Assembly: GCA_021323775.1 (NCBI GenBank)
Contig: JAJPKK010000289.1
Location: 1-50,019 of the forward strand
Reading direction: 5' to 3'
Length of the DNA: 50,019 bases
From: Hyphomicrobiales bacterium
GTDB taxonomy: Bacteria > Pseudomonadota > Alphaproteobacteria > Rhizobiales > Xanthobacteraceae
The stretch's first letter is position 1; the number at the start of each line of letters is the position of its first letter. Shown here piece by piece: positions 16,288 through 25,936 of this stretch. Made by a program: the position numbers and the translations under genes. The notes under the pieces were generated by a model. It was not told where the DNA came from and did not search any database. It worked only from the letters and a program-made list of their open reading frames with translations.

Positions 16288-18387
16288 ATGACATCAAACC
16301 AATCGCGATCCGCGGCGGGACAGCCCAACCTGCGCCTTGCGGCCGACATCGGCGGCACCTTCACGGACGTAGCGGCGTTCGATGCCGCCACCGGCAAGCT
16401 CAGGCTCGGCAAAGCGCTGTCAACACCGCGCCACCTTGTCGAGGGGATCACGGCCGGCGTCGAGAAGGCCGGCGTCACCTATGCTGACGCCGGGCTGTTC
16501 CTCCACGGATCCACCGTTGCGATAAACACCATTTTGGAGCGCACCGGCGCCAGGACCGCGCTCATCATCACCGAGGGCTTCCGCGACATCTACGAGATCG
16601 GCCGCATCAACCGGCCTGACGCCTATAACCTGTTTTTCAAGAAGCATGTGCCGCTCGTCGAGCGGGCGCTGCGGTTTGAGGTGCGCGAGCGGATATTGGC
16701 CGATGGCGGAATCGATATTCCGCTCGATGAAAGCGAGATCGCCGCGCTCGGCAAACGGCTGGACATGCTCGGCATCGAGGCGGCGGCAATTCTGTTCCTT
16801 AACTGCTACCGCAATGCCCATCACGAAGCGCGCGCCAAGGCGCTGATCGAGGCGAGCCATCCTGCGATGTTCGTTTCGGCGTCGCACGAACTGTCGCAGG
16901 AATACCGGGAATTCGAGCGCTGCTCGACCGTGGTCGCCAACGCCTATATCGGCCCCAAAGTGCGCGGCTATCTCGGCGAAATCAGCAAACACATCCAAGC
17001 GGCCGGCTTTCGCGGCTCGTTCCTCGTGGTGCAGTCGACCGGCGGTCTTTACGAAGCGGAGCAGGCGAAGTCGCACTGCATCCGCATGCTTGAGTCCGGG
17101 CCGGCGGCGGGCGTCATCGGCGCCAAGGCGCTGTGCCGCGCGCTTGCTCTTGACAACGCCATCGCTTTCGACATGGGCGGCACCACCGCCAAGGCCGGCG
17201 TCATCTACAAGGGAGAGCCGCTGACCACAGGGGCGGCGCTGATCGGCGGCTATGAGCGGGCATTGCCGATCCAGATTGCCATGATGGACATCTTCGAAGT
17301 CGGCACCGGCGGAGGCTCGATCGCCCGGCTGGAGGAGGGCGCCCTGCGGGTTGGGCCGCAAAGCGCCGGCGCGCAGCCGGGCCCGGCCTGCTACGGCCTC
17401 GGCGGGGCCGAGCCGACCGTCACCGATGCCAACCTGGTGCTCGGCCGCATCAGCGCCGACCGGTTCCTCGGCGGCGAAATGCAGCTCGATGTTGCGGCAG
17501 CCCACGCGGCTCTTAAGACGCATGTCGCTGAACCGCTCGGAATGAGCCTGACGGCCGCAGCCGACGGCATCCTTCGCATTGCGGCGACAACCATGTCCTA
17601 CGCCGTCAAGAGAGTGACCGTCGAGCGCGGTCTCGATGCCGGCGACTTCGCGCTCGTGGCCTATGGGGGCGCCGGGCCGCTCCATGCCGTCCACGTGGCT
17701 CGCGACATCGGAATCCGGCGGGTCATCATCCCGAAGGCGCCGGGGGTATTCTCCGCCTTCGGCATGCTTTACGCAGACCTGCGTTACGACTACGTGCGCA
17801 CTTGGCCGACCCGGCTCGACGACGCGTCGTTTGACGATTTCGCGCGCATCTACAGCGAGCTCGAAGACCAAGGCAGGCGCGCCGTCGCCGCCGCTTCGAT
17901 GACGCCCGGCAAAGTAACAATCAACCGCGCCGCCGATATGCGCTATGTCGGCCAGGAGCATGCCGTCACGGTCGACCTGCCAATGCAGGTATTCGAGGAG
18001 CAGGATCGCGCCGCCATCAAGCGCCACTTCGACGACATGCACCTTTTGCGCTACGGCACCAGCGCGCCCGCGGAGCGCGCCGAAATCGTCAGCCTGCGCA
18101 CCACCGTGACCGGCATCATGCCTAAGCCGGTTCCGGAGGAGATAGCCTCCGGCGGGGCCGCGCCGCCCAAGGCGGCGCGCACCGGCAAGCGGCCGGTCTA
18201 CTTTGAGGGGCACGGCTTCGTCGATACGCGCCTGTTCGCGCGTGACGCGCTGACCGCGGGCAATCGCATCAAGGGGCCGGCGCTGATCGAGGAACATGCA
18301 TCGACAACTGTGCTGATGCCGGGCGCCGCCCTGGAGGTCGACCGCTTCGGCAATCTCGATATCGCGGTGGGAAAGGGACGATCGTGA
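16288..18387 (+). CDS. hyuA: Hydantoinase/oxoprolinase subunit A family protein
   Basis: This 699-residue protein has the ASKHA-type nucleotide fold of HyuA: ADIGGTFTDVAAFD near 19-32, LHGSTVAINTILERTGA, VVQSTGGLYEAEQAK, FDMGGTTAKAGV and LVAYGGAGPLHAVH. With HyuB it forms ATP-dependent enzymes that open hydantoin or 5-oxoproline rings or carboxylate ketones; the substrate cannot be assigned. It is cytoplasmic. hyuB follows after 117 bp containing a REP element. No strong ribosome-binding site is visible before ATG 16288. Confidence 0.92.
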   Translation: MTSNQSRSAAGQPNLRLAADIGGTFTDVAAFDAATGKLRLGKALSTPRHLVEGITAGVEKAGVTYADAGLFLHGSTVAINTILERTGARTALIITEGFRDIYEIGRINRPDAYNLFFKKHVPLVERALRFEVRERILADGGIDIPLDESEIAALGKRLDMLGIEAAAILFLNCYRNAHHEARAKALIEASHPAMFVSASHELSQEYREFERCSTVVANAYIGPKVRGYLGEISKHIQAAGFRGSFLVVQSTGGLYEAEQAKSHCIRMLESGPAAGVIGAKALCRALALDNAIAFDMGGTTAKAGVIYKGEPLTTGAALIGGYERALPIQIAMMDIFEVGTGGGSIARLEEGALRVGPQSAGAQPGPACYGLGGAEPTVTDANLVLGRISADRFLGGEMQLDVAAAHAALKTHVAEPLGMSLTAAADGILRIAATTMSYAVKRVTVERGLDAGDFALVAYGGAGPLHAVHVARDIGIRRVIIPKAPGVFSAFGMLYADLRYDYVRTWPTRLDDASFDDFARIYSELEDQGRRAVAAASMTPGKVTINRAADMRYVGQEHAVTVDLPMQVFEEQDRAAIKRHFDDMHLLRYGTSAPAERAEIVSLRTTVTGIMPKPVPEEIASGGAAPPKAARTGKRPVYFEGHGFVDTRLFARDALTAGNRIKGPALIEEHASTTVLMPGAALEVDRFGNLDIAVGKGRS

Positions 18388-18405
18388 GCGTGGCCACGTA
18401 GGGAT

Positions 18406-18480
18406 GTAGCCCGCATTGAGCGAAGCGAAATGCGGGATCAGCCGTTCCCGGATGTCGCTTCGCTCCATCCGGACGACATA
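18406..18480. repeat. REP-A palindrome between hyuA and hyuB
   Basis: It reads gtagcccgcattgagcgaagcgaaatgcggg and later cggatgtcgcttcgctccatccgg, a two-armed relative of the copies at 12818 and 21777. It occupies nearly all of the hyuA-hyuB spacer, so these genes of one enzyme are not translationally coupled. Confidence 0.75.
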
Positions 18481-18504
18481 AGTTGCCACCCGGAGAGGAG
18501 CGCG

Positions 18505-20286
18505 ATGACGCGCAAGGCCACAAAGACCACCAAGCACAGCGGGACCGAGCGCAGGAAGCGCGGGCCTGTCGATCCGGTGATTGCCGAGATTGTGCGCAAC
18601 GGCGTCATGGCGGTGACCGAGGAAATGAAGACCAACCTCATGCGCACCGCCTACAACATGATCATCTACGAGGCGCTGGACTTCACGGTCGGGCTGTTCA
18701 CGCCGGAAGGCGAGACGGTGTCCATCGGCATCGGCCTGCCGATGTTCATCCGCGGCATGGCGGAGACCGTGAAGGCGAAGATCCGCCATTTCGGCCGCGA
18801 CGGCGTCAGGCCCGGCGATATCTACGTGACCAACGACGCCTACATCACCGGCAGCCATCTCAACCATGTCACGCTGACCTTGCCGATCTTCGACAAGGGG
18901 GTGCTGGTCGCCTTCTCATGCTGCATGGCCCACTGGATCGACATCGGGGGCACGCTCGGCGGGATGACGACGGATATTTTTTCCGAAGGACTGCAAATCC
19001 CGATTCTGAAATACCAGGACCGCGGCAAGGTCAATGAGGACCTCGTCGAGATCATCCGCCAGAACGTGCGCATCCCCAATCGTGCGCTCGGCGACCTGCG
19101 CGCTCAGGTGACCGCGGTCAAGACCGGCGAGCGGCGCTTTCTGGAACTGATCGCCCGCTACGGCCGCGACGAGGTGGCGGCGGCCATTGCGGCCATCATG
19201 GACCGCTCCGAGGCGGTGGCGCGCGCCCACACCAAATCGATTCCGGACGGCGTCTACGAGGCGGAATCCTTCATGGACGACGACGGCGTTGCGATCGGCA
19301 AGCCAATCCCCATCCGCGTGCGCGTTGAGGTCAAAGGCGAGGAGATGACGATCGACCTCACCGAGGTCTCCCGGCAGGTGCGCGGCTTCTACAATTCCGG
19401 CATCACCACCGGCCATGCCTGTGCGCAGGTCGCCTACAAGTGCCTGACGTCCCCGACCGACTATCCGATCAATGACGGCTCCTTTCGCAGCCTCAAGACC
19501 ATCGTGCCGCCCGGCCGAATCATCAGCGCGACGCGTCCGGCTCCTATGCGATGGTGGATGACGTTCCCGATGACGATCGTCGATACGGTCTTCAAGGCGC
19601 TGGCGCCGGCCATTCCGGATCGCGTCATCGCCGGGCATCACGCTGATCTCCTGGTCGCGCAGTTCCACGGCTTCAATCCGAAGACATCGGAATTCTTCAT
19701 GGGCAATTTCGGCCCGCTCGGCGGCGGCTGGGGCGCCAAGCGCACGGAGGACGGCGTGTCCGGCACCGTCGCCATCAACGACGGCGACACCCACAACTCG
19801 CCGAATGAGCAGATCGAGGCGAAATTTCCGCTCGTTGTCGAGCGCTACGCGCTGGTGCCCGATTCCGGCGGCCCTGGCCGCCATCGCGGCGGCCTCGGTG
19901 TAGAGCGCGTGGTGCGGGCGCGCACCGACATCACCCTCAATACCCAGATCGAACGCGCCCATTGCCGCCCCTGGGGGCTTGCGGGCGGTCGCGACGGCAA
20001 GGGCAATTCCGTGGCGCTCCGCTTCGGAACCCACTGGAAGACCGATTTCCCGAACGCCAAGGTGCTGGTCGCCCAGATCAAGGCCGGCGATGCATTTCGC
20101 CTGCGGTCCGGCGGTGGCGGCGGCTACGGTTCGCCCTTAGATAGACCGGTAGACGACGTGCGCAACGACGTGCGCCAGGGCTACGTGTCGGTGCACGAGG
20201 CCGCGGTGTTCTATGGCGTCGTGATCGACGGCGACACGTTCAAGGTGAACGAGGGAGCGACCACGATGTTGCGGGCGCGGGAGTGA
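18505..20286 (+). CDS. hyuB: Hydantoinase/oxoprolinase subunit B family protein
   Basis: This 593-residue protein carries the HyuB signatures DPVIAEIVRNGVMAVTEEM, RTAYNMIIYEALDFTVGLF, YVTNDAYITGSHLNHVTL and, near the end, GGPGRHRGGLGVERV with the glycine-rich SGGGGGYGSPLDRP. It is the partner of HyuA in ATP-dependent ring-opening or carboxylation. GAGAGGAG precedes ATG 18505. A longer frame from 18430 reads through the REP element and was not chosen. Confidence 0.92.
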   Translation: MTRKATKTTKHSGTERRKRGPVDPVIAEIVRNGVMAVTEEMKTNLMRTAYNMIIYEALDFTVGLFTPEGETVSIGIGLPMFIRGMAETVKAKIRHFGRDGVRPGDIYVTNDAYITGSHLNHVTLTLPIFDKGVLVAFSCCMAHWIDIGGTLGGMTTDIFSEGLQIPILKYQDRGKVNEDLVEIIRQNVRIPNRALGDLRAQVTAVKTGERRFLELIARYGRDEVAAAIAAIMDRSEAVARAHTKSIPDGVYEAESFMDDDGVAIGKPIPIRVRVEVKGEEMTIDLTEVSRQVRGFYNSGITTGHACAQVAYKCLTSPTDYPINDGSFRSLKTIVPPGRIISATRPAPMRWWMTFPMTIVDTVFKALAPAIPDRVIAGHHADLLVAQFHGFNPKTSEFFMGNFGPLGGGWGAKRTEDGVSGTVAINDGDTHNSPNEQIEAKFPLVVERYALVPDSGGPGRHRGGLGVERVVRARTDITLNTQIERAHCRPWGLAGGRDGKGNSVALRFGTHWKTDFPNAKVLVAQIKAGDAFRLRSGGGGGYGSPLDRPVDDVRNDVRQGYVSVHEAAVFYGVVIDGDTFKVNEGATTMLRARE

Positions 20287-20374
20287 TCGGGCGTGCGATA
20301 GCGGCGAACCCTCGCTGCCGTCCCGCTTGCGGAGGAGGGAAGGGAGGGGCGACAGATATTCAAGCGAGGTCGAT

Positions 20375-20905
20375 ATGTCTGACCAACCCGCGCCGCTTGT
20401 CACTCTGGAGCCGTCGCAGACGCCGCATCCGATCGATCCGGCCGTCAGGATCGGCCACGTCCATCTCAAGGTCGCCGATCTCGACCGCGCACTCGCCTTC
20501 TACTGCGGTGTGCTCGGATTTGCGCTGACCCAGCGCTATGGCGGCGAGGCCGCCTTCGTTTCGGCCGGCGGCTATCACCATCATATCGCTCTCAACACGT
20601 GGGAAAGCCGCGGCGGGTCTCCGCCGCCGCGCGGCGCCACTGGGCTTTACCATCTGGCGATCCTTTACCCCACGCGCGCGGCACTGGCCGGAGCGCTGAA
20701 ACGTGTGCTCGCGGCGGGAATTCCATTGGACGGGGCGAGCGATCATGGCGTCAGCGAGGCGCTCTATCTGCGCGATCCGGACCGCAACGGTGTCGAGCTT
20801 TATTGGGACCGGCCGCAGTCGCAATGGCCGCGCACCCCCGACGGCCGCCTCAACATGCACACGCGTCCGCTCGACGTGCAGGCGCTGCTTCGCGAGGCGG
20901 CGTGA
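20375..20905 (+). CDS. VOC/glyoxalase superfamily protein (CatE-like)
   Basis: This 176-residue protein has the vicinal-oxygen-chelate fold: [24 protein letters not shown] with a metal-ligand His, [19 protein letters not shown] and [14 protein letters not shown] with a ligand Glu. It resembles bacterial catechol-2,3-dioxygenase-like or glyoxalase-like single proteins. It is co-directional with hyuA-hyuB and 88 bp downstream, suggesting a shared pathway. The substrate is unknown. GAGG lies just before ATG 20375. Confidence 0.87.
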   Translation: MSDQPAPLVTLEPSQTPHPIDPAVRIGHVHLKVADLDRALAFYCGVLGFALTQRYGGEAAFVSAGGYHHHIALNTWESRGGSPPPRGATGLYHLAILYPTRAALAGALKRVLAAGIPLDGASDHGVSEALYLRDPDRNGVELYWDRPQSQWPRTPDGRLNMHTRPLDVQALLREAA

Positions 20906-21161
20906 CGGGCTTCCTCGCTCGGAACCGCCAGTCCTGCCCTGTGTTTTCAAAACAAAGGCTCGACGTAGAACGCGTTCCGGTTCGAGGGCGTCAGAGGGCG
21001 GGCCCTTCGGCAAGCGCAGAGCGACGCGCCCGCCGATCCGTGGTCGGAGGGCGCGGCGCGCGTCCTTCGGCAGGCTGAGGAGCGCCTCTCACCCTGCACA
21101 TGATCTCCTTCGACCGAAATGCGCCGGGCTCAAATGCGATCACCTCAGGAGGAACAAACAA

Positions 21162-21761
21162 ATGGCAAAGGTTCTGGTCCTCTACTACTCCGCCCATGGT
21201 CATATCGAACGCCTGGCGGAGGCTGTTGCGGAAGGCGTGCGCCAGGCGGGCGCCGATGCGGTAATCAAGCGCGTCCCCGAACTGGTGCCGGAAGAGGTTG
21301 CGCGCAAGTCGGGCTACAAGCTCGACCAGAAAGCGCCGATCGCCACCGTGGACGAGCTTCCCGAATACGATGCGATCATTTTCGGCACCGGCACGCGGTA
21401 CGGCAACATGACCGCGCAAATGAAGAACTTCATCGACCAGACCGGCAAGCACTGGGTCAGCGGCGCGCTCGTCGGCAAGGTCGGATCAGTGTTTTCATCG
21501 ACCGCGACCCAACACGGCGGCCAAGAGTCCACCATCCTGACATTCCACCCGGTGCTGCTGCACCTCGGCATGATCGTCGTCGGCCTACCCTACACATTCC
21601 ACCGCCAGATGGGGCTTTCCGAGGTCATGGGCAATTCGCCCTATGGCGCCTCGACAATCGCCGGCGGCGACGGCAGCCGATGGCCGTCGGCGGTCGAGCT
21701 TGACGGCGCCCGTTACCAGGGCCGCCATGTGGCGCAAATCGCGGCCAAGCTCGCGGCATAA
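21162..21761 (+). CDS. wrbA: NAD(P)H:quinone oxidoreductase, WrbA family
   Basis: This 199-residue flavodoxin-like protein shows [23 protein letters not shown] (FMN phosphate loop), [21 protein letters not shown] and [14 protein letters not shown], all diagnostic of WrbA. It reduces quinones by two electrons, using FMN, in the cytoplasm as an oxidative-stress measure. A strong AGGAGG (21147-21152) precedes ATG 21162. The 256 bp upstream hold no gene. It is the last gene of the plus-strand run and converges on the next gene across a REP element. Confidence 0.93.
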   Translation: MAKVLVLYYSAHGHIERLAEAVAEGVRQAGADAVIKRVPELVPEEVARKSGYKLDQKAPIATVDELPEYDAIIFGTGTRYGNMTAQMKNFIDQTGKHWVSGALVGKVGSVFSSTATQHGGQESTILTFHPVLLHLGMIVVGLPYTFHRQMGLSEVMGNSPYGASTIAGGDGSRWPSAVELDGARYQGRHVAQIAAKLAA

Positions 21762-21776
21762 TTAAAGCTTTTGCCA

Positions 21777-21862
21777 GTAGCCCGGCTTGAGCGCAGCGAA
21801 ACCCGGGGCAGCGCCGGATGGCCCAGGCGACCCCGGCCTTCGCTGCGCTCAATCCGGGCTAC
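21777..21862. repeat. REP-A palindrome between convergent genes
   Basis: Outer arms gtagcccggcttgagcg and cgctcaatccgggctac are nearly perfect inverted copies. It follows wrbA by 15 bp and supplies the TAG stop of the opposing small gene. Its position suits a bidirectional terminator. Confidence 0.8.
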
Positions 21863-22149
21863 GAGTCTTCCGCCTTCAGTTTCACGCTGAACGACATTCC
21901 GCCCGCGCCGCAGCACGGGCAGGCCATGGCCACGAGGATGCCTTGCTTTTGCTCCTCGTCGATATCGGCGCGCTCCAGCATCGCGCGAGCCTGCTGTTCG
22001 AATAATTCGTGAAGCGAGAGGTTGCTCGCGGTGACCAAGGACGCGTCGCCGCTCTTGGTCACGGCGGCGGCCTCGGTTTGGGGCGCGCAAGTGCTTGACG
22101 CAGATGCGGACGATTTAGCCCGGCCGATTTCTCTCCTTATTCGCCTCAC
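21859..22149 (-). CDS. Hypothetical 96-residue protein with CPCCG motif, coupled to MFS gene
   Basis: A GTG at 22149 overlaps the MFS stop in GTGA, suggesting translational coupling. The protein has a basic N-terminus, a helical middle (LHELFEQQARAMLERADIDEEQK) and a C-terminal M-A-C-P-C-C-G-A-G-G that could bind a metal as part of a small ribbon. No family is recognised. Its stop codon is within the REP element. It may be an accessory of the transporter; this is inference from spacing. Confidence 0.6.
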   Translation of the reverse strand: MRRIRREIGRAKSSASASSTCAPQTEAAAVTKSGDASLVTASNLSLHELFEQQARAMLERADIDEEQKQGILVAMACPCCGAGGMSFSVKLKAEDS

Positions 22150-23534
22150 GGCGAAATCTCCTCCAGCACGCGCGATTTGGTTTCGGTCGCAAACAAGGCG
22201 ACGACGGCGCACGCTCCAAGCGCCACCAGACCAAACACCAGAAAAGCGCCGCCGATGCTGCCGCTCGCGACCGTATTGCCGAAGACCTGAGGTCCAAGAA
22301 TGGACGCAAAGCGCAGCCATGCGGTGCCCGTGGAGGTGCCGAGTGCGCGCATGCGGGTCGGGTAAAGCTCGGCCGTGTAGAGATAGAGCGCGAGCGACAA
22401 GGTGTTGATGCACGTGCTGGTCAGGATGGAGAAAAAGAGGACGCGCTCCGCGCTGTCGGGGCCCATCCACCATAAAGTCGTGAGCGCCGCGGCCGTGCCG
22501 GCGAAGGCCAGAGCGAACCAGATGCGGCGGCCCACCCGATCTATCAGCAGCGCGCAGGCCAGGCTCGCGGCGAGCCCGCATGACTGCGTGATGAGACCGT
22601 AGCTGAGCGCGTCCTCGAGCGGGAGCTTGAAGACGGTCCGATAGATGGTCGGCAGCCACGTGGTGAGCCCGTAATTGACGAAATAGGTCGCAAACCACGC
22701 CACCCAGATGACCAGCGTGCGCTGACGATAGAGGGGGCTGAACAGCTCCATCCACCTTGAATGTCCGCCGGCGATCTTCCGTCCGACGGACTCGACGGGC
22801 GGCAGCGGCTTGCCGGTCGCGGCCTCTACCCTCTTCTCGATGAACGCCATTGCGTTCGCCGCTTGCTCGCCACGGCCGCGCGAAGCCAGCCACCGCGGCG
22901 ATTCCGGCAGACGCAGCATCATGAACAGCGCGAATAACGCCGGCACGCCTCCGACGAAGAAGAGATATTGCCAGCCGAGCGGCACAATCCAGCGGCCTAT
23001 TACGGCGACTGCGAGCAGACCGACCGGAAACACGAGTTCGAACAGGAGCACGAACCGGCCGCGGCCCTTGGCCCTTGCAAGCTCGCTGATATAGGTTGCG
23101 GCCACTGGCACTTCGGCGCCGAGGCCGAGACCTTGGAGAAGACGCAGCACGAGCAGCGACTGGTAGTCCCACGCCCACCCGCAGGCGAGGCTGAAGAGCC
23201 CGAACCACAAAACAGACGCCACGATCATGGGCCGACGCCCGATCCGGTCGGCGAGCGCGCCGCCGATGAGCGCACCGATGAGTTGGCCCACATAGCCCGC
23301 CGAGATCAGCCAACTGATAGCGCCTGGCGTGAGCTTCCAGACCGGCACGACAACGGGCAGCACATAGGCGATGGCGAGCGCGTCAAACGCATCGAAAAAC
23401 GTGGCCGTGCCGACGATGATGCGTGTTCTGATCTGCCATGACGACAACGGCAGCCGCTCGATGCGGGCGAGAATGTCCTCAGGGGTCGCTGCGCCGGCGG
23501 TGAGGGGCTGGGCCGCCGTTTGCGATGCGGTCAT
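22146..23534 (-). CDS. MFS transporter, metabolite:H+ symporter type
   Basis: This 462-residue protein has about 12 membrane segments and MFS signatures: FFDAFDALAIAYVLPVVVP in TM1, GGALADRIGRRPMIV (loop 2-3 motif A), RLLQGLGLGAEVPVAATYISE in TM4 and LYTAELYPTRMRALG in the second half. The D-x-F-D in TM1 and the RLLQGLGLGAE motif fit the aromatic-acid/sugar-porter-like group. It sits in the inner membrane; substrate unknown. It is likely transcribed with the downstream CPCCG protein. Confidence 0.9.
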   Translation of the reverse strand: MTASQTAAQPLTAGAATPEDILARIERLPLSSWQIRTRIIVGTATFFDAFDALAIAYVLPVVVPVWKLTPGAISWLISAGYVGQLIGALIGGALADRIGRRPMIVASVLWFGLFSLACGWAWDYQSLLVLRLLQGLGLGAEVPVAATYISELARAKGRGRFVLLFELVFPVGLLAVAVIGRWIVPLGWQYLFFVGGVPALFALFMMLRLPESPRWLASRGRGEQAANAMAFIEKRVEAATGKPLPPVESVGRKIAGGHSRWMELFSPLYRQRTLVIWVAWFATYFVNYGLTTWLPTIYRTVFKLPLEDALSYGLITQSCGLAASLACALLIDRVGRRIWFALAFAGTAAALTTLWWMGPDSAERVLFFSILTSTCINTLSLALYLYTAELYPTRMRALGTSTGTAWLRFASILGPQVFGNTVASGSIGGAFLVFGLVALGACAVVALFATETKSRVLEEISP

Positions 23535-23573
23535 GCGTGTCCTCCCCTGCGGCTGGCCGGAACCGGGGCCTTT

Positions 23574-24161
23574 TTATTCGATTTCGCCGACCCTGATCGA
23601 GAAGCCGGGCAGCGCCGACATGGCGAACGTGTCCTGCGGCCCGCGTTTGACGATGGACGACCATCTGTCGCCGCTTGCGCCGGTGTGAACCCAGGTGACG
23701 CCCTCGTTGGCGTCGACGACCCAGAACTCTCTGACGCGATGCCGCGCGTAAAGCCGCGCCTTCAGCCCTTTATCATAGGCGAGGCTTGAGGCGGCGATTT
23801 CGATGACGAGATGGGCCTCGCCGGGATCGAGCTGGGCAAATCCAGCCGACGATTTCTTGAACAGCTGCTTGGGAAAAACCGCAATGTCCGGCTCAAGCAG
23901 GGTCGTGTTGGTGAGCCGCAGCGTGACTTCGACCCCCATCGTCAGGTGATCAGGCAAGGCGCGGGCGACCGCAACGGTCAAGGCTGACTTGATCCGCTCA
24001 TGTGCGATGCCCTTCGACGCCATCATGACGATTTCCCCCTCGATCAGCTCGAACTTCTCGTCCTCGCCGATGATGCCGGCTTCGATCATGCGGCTGATGT
24101 CGTCGACGGTGAACGCCCGGCGCGGGAAACCTTCGGCGGCTGTGGTGACAGCAACGTTCAT
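23574..24161 (-). CDS. Uma2 family protein (DUF820, restriction-nuclease fold)
   Basis: This 195-residue protein has FTVDDISRMIEAGII, FELIEGEIVMMAS and a PD-(D/E)xK-like centre: Asp92 in LEPDIAVF, Glu121 in HLVIEIAAS and Lys131 in YDKGLK, followed by REFWVVD. Uma2 proteins are widespread and carry a nuclease fold, but their role is not established; no transposase or defence partner lies next to it. It is just upstream of the MFS gene on the same strand. Confidence 0.88.
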   Translation of the reverse strand: MNVAVTTAAEGFPRRAFTVDDISRMIEAGIIGEDEKFELIEGEIVMMASKGIAHERIKSALTVAVARALPDHLTMGVEVTLRLTNTTLLEPDIAVFPKQLFKKSSAGFAQLDPGEAHLVIEIAASSLAYDKGLKARLYARHRVREFWVVDANEGVTWVHTGASGDRWSSIVKRGPQDTFAMSALPGFSIRVGEIE

Positions 24162-24385
24162 GGCTTTGCTTTCCAGCCTTTAATGCCCGTCATTATAGAC
24201 GAACGCCGTAGCCCATAACACCGCTGCGCCGCAGCTTGTCGATGCAGGAATTCTCGTGATCGCGGATTGCGCGAGGTGCAATCGTCTGTTACTTGCGGGC
24301 GCCGTTTTTGTTATCTTCGACCGGTTTCGGCCGTTGCCGGCGCCGGGCCAGCCTCTCCGTTCGATCAATTCCACGAGATTCCTCA

Positions 24386-24664
24386 ATGGTCTATGTCGAT
24401 GACGCCATCTGGAACTGGCATGGCCTCAAATGGTGCCATCTGCTGGCCGATGACATCAACGAGTTGCACGGCTTTGCGGCCCGGCTGGGTATTTCCCGCG
24501 CCTCGTATCAGGGACCGCCCAAGACCACTGCGCCGCATTACGACATCACCGGTTTCGAGCGGGCCCGCGCGCTCGCGCTGGGCGCGAAGTCGTGCAGCCG
24601 GCAGGAGATCGTCGCGGTGTTCCGTCTCCAGCGGGTGGCGGCTGCGAAGCGCGCGCGGGAGTGA
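24386..24664 (+). CDS. DUF4031 domain protein
   Basis: This 92-residue protein begins MVYVDDAIWNWHGLKWCHLLADDINELHGFAA and continues ARLGISRASYQGPPK, matching the DUF4031 pattern. The function of the family is unknown. It ends 10 bp before the next MFS gene on the same strand, so the two are probably one operon. The start is set by conservation of VYVDD; a longer frame from 24293 has no support. Confidence 0.83.
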   Translation: MVYVDDAIWNWHGLKWCHLLADDINELHGFAARLGISRASYQGPPKTTAPHYDITGFERARALALGAKSCSRQEIVAVFRLQRVAAAKRARE

Positions 24665-24673
24665 ATCCACAAC

Positions 24674-25924
24674 GTGAATATACGGGCGAACACCCCCGCA
24701 GCCGCGACCGCGCCTGCGAAGCAATCCTTTGCGGCCCTGCGCCATGCGGGCTACCGCGCGCAGTTCGTCACCTATGTGCTGGCGATGATGGCCGACAACA
24801 TCGAGCACGTCATCAGCTACTGGGTGGTGTTCCGCAAATTCCAATCCCCGGCCCTGGCAGGTTTCGCCGTTGTTTCGCACTGGCTGCCGTTCCTCATGTT
24901 TTCGGTCGCGGCCGGCGCGCTCGCCGACCGGCTGGATCCGCGCCGCCTTATCCAGTGCGGCATGGTGCTGTTTATCATCGCCTCTCTGGGCTGGGGCTAT
25001 TTCTTCATCACCGACACGCTTGAGATGTGGCACGCCATGGTGCTGCTCGTCATCCATGGCTGCGCCGGCGTGCTGTGGCAGTCTCCGGGCCAGGTGCTGC
25101 TGTACGACATCGTCGGCCCCGCCGATCTGTCTAGCGCGGTGCGCCTCAACGCCACGGCGCGCTATCTCGGCGTGCTGGTCGGACCGGCCATGGGCGGCGC
25201 GATCCTGCTGGCGCTCGGTCCTTCGCTTGGCATCTTCCTCAATACCGTGTTCTATCTGCCGCTCATTTTATGGCTGGTGAATGCGCCCTACGGTCCGCGG
25301 TTTCGCAAGGGAGCGCCGCCGCGGCGCGCGGTGCGCGGCCTCGCCGATATCGTGCAGACGATACGCGATATCGCCGGCCATCGCGTCATTGTCTCGATGA
25401 CTTTGCTTGGCGGCTGCGCCTCGTTCTTCGTCGGCAATGCCTACAATGCGCAAATGCCCGGCTTTGCCCTTGATCTTGGGCACGGCGATCCCGGCGTCGC
25501 CTACAGCGCGCTGCTCGCGGCCGACGCTGCCGGCGCATTGCTGGCCGGCGTGCTGCTCGAAAGCCGCGCCCTTCTTGCCGCGAAGGCGCGGACCGCCATC
25601 ATTCTCGCGGTGCTGTGGTGTTGCGCCCTGATGGGCTTCTCGCTCGCAACCGTCTATCCGCTCGCCTTGGCGCTGTTGTTCACCGCAGGGTTCTTCGAGC
25701 TTGCCTTCAACGCCATGGCGCAAACGCTGGTGCAGCTTAGCGCGCCGAACGAAATCCGCGGCCGCGTGATCGGGCTTTACAACATGGCGAGCCTCGGGCT
25801 GCGCGCTTTTTCCGGGGTCACCGTCGGTCTGATCGGCAGCCTCCTCGGCGTGCACTGGTCGCTGGCGCTCTCGGCCCTGGCGATGCTCGCGATCGCGTGC
25901 GGACTCCTGGGGCTGCGGCGGTAA
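24674..25924 (+). CDS. MFS transporter (DHA3/EntS-like exporter)
   Basis: This 416-residue protein has roughly 12 membrane segments. It starts with a GTG at 24674 and a soluble Ala-rich leader, then YRAQFVTYVLAMMADNIEHV, GALADRLDPRRLIQ (motif A) and SSAVRLNATARYLGVLVGPAMGG. These fit drug- or siderophore-exporter-type MFS proteins related to EntS. It lies in the inner membrane; substrate unknown. It follows DUF4031 by 10 bp. Confidence 0.88.
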   Translation: MNIRANTPAAATAPAKQSFAALRHAGYRAQFVTYVLAMMADNIEHVISYWVVFRKFQSPALAGFAVVSHWLPFLMFSVAAGALADRLDPRRLIQCGMVLFIIASLGWGYFFITDTLEMWHAMVLLVIHGCAGVLWQSPGQVLLYDIVGPADLSSAVRLNATARYLGVLVGPAMGGAILLALGPSLGIFLNTVFYLPLILWLVNAPYGPRFRKGAPPRRAVRGLADIVQTIRDIAGHRVIVSMTLLGGCASFFVGNAYNAQMPGFALDLGHGDPGVAYSALLAADAAGALLAGVLLESRALLAAKARTAIILAVLWCCALMGFSLATVYPLALALLFTAGFFELAFNAMAQTLVQLSAPNEIRGRVIGLYNMASLGLRAFSGVTVGLIGSLLGVHWSLALSALAMLAIACGLLGLRR

Positions 25925-25936
25925 GCGCGGGCCGTA

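Noticed and set aside
16420-18867. 815-codon open frame on the minus strand antisense to hyuA
   Set aside because: It is the antisense shadow of a well-conserved gene in GC-rich DNA, with no recognisable motifs.
21859-23313. Single 484-codon gene on the minus strand
   Set aside because: Most of this frame is antisense-like or out of frame to the MFS transporter on the same strand; only its last 96 codons, after the MFS stop, look protein-like.
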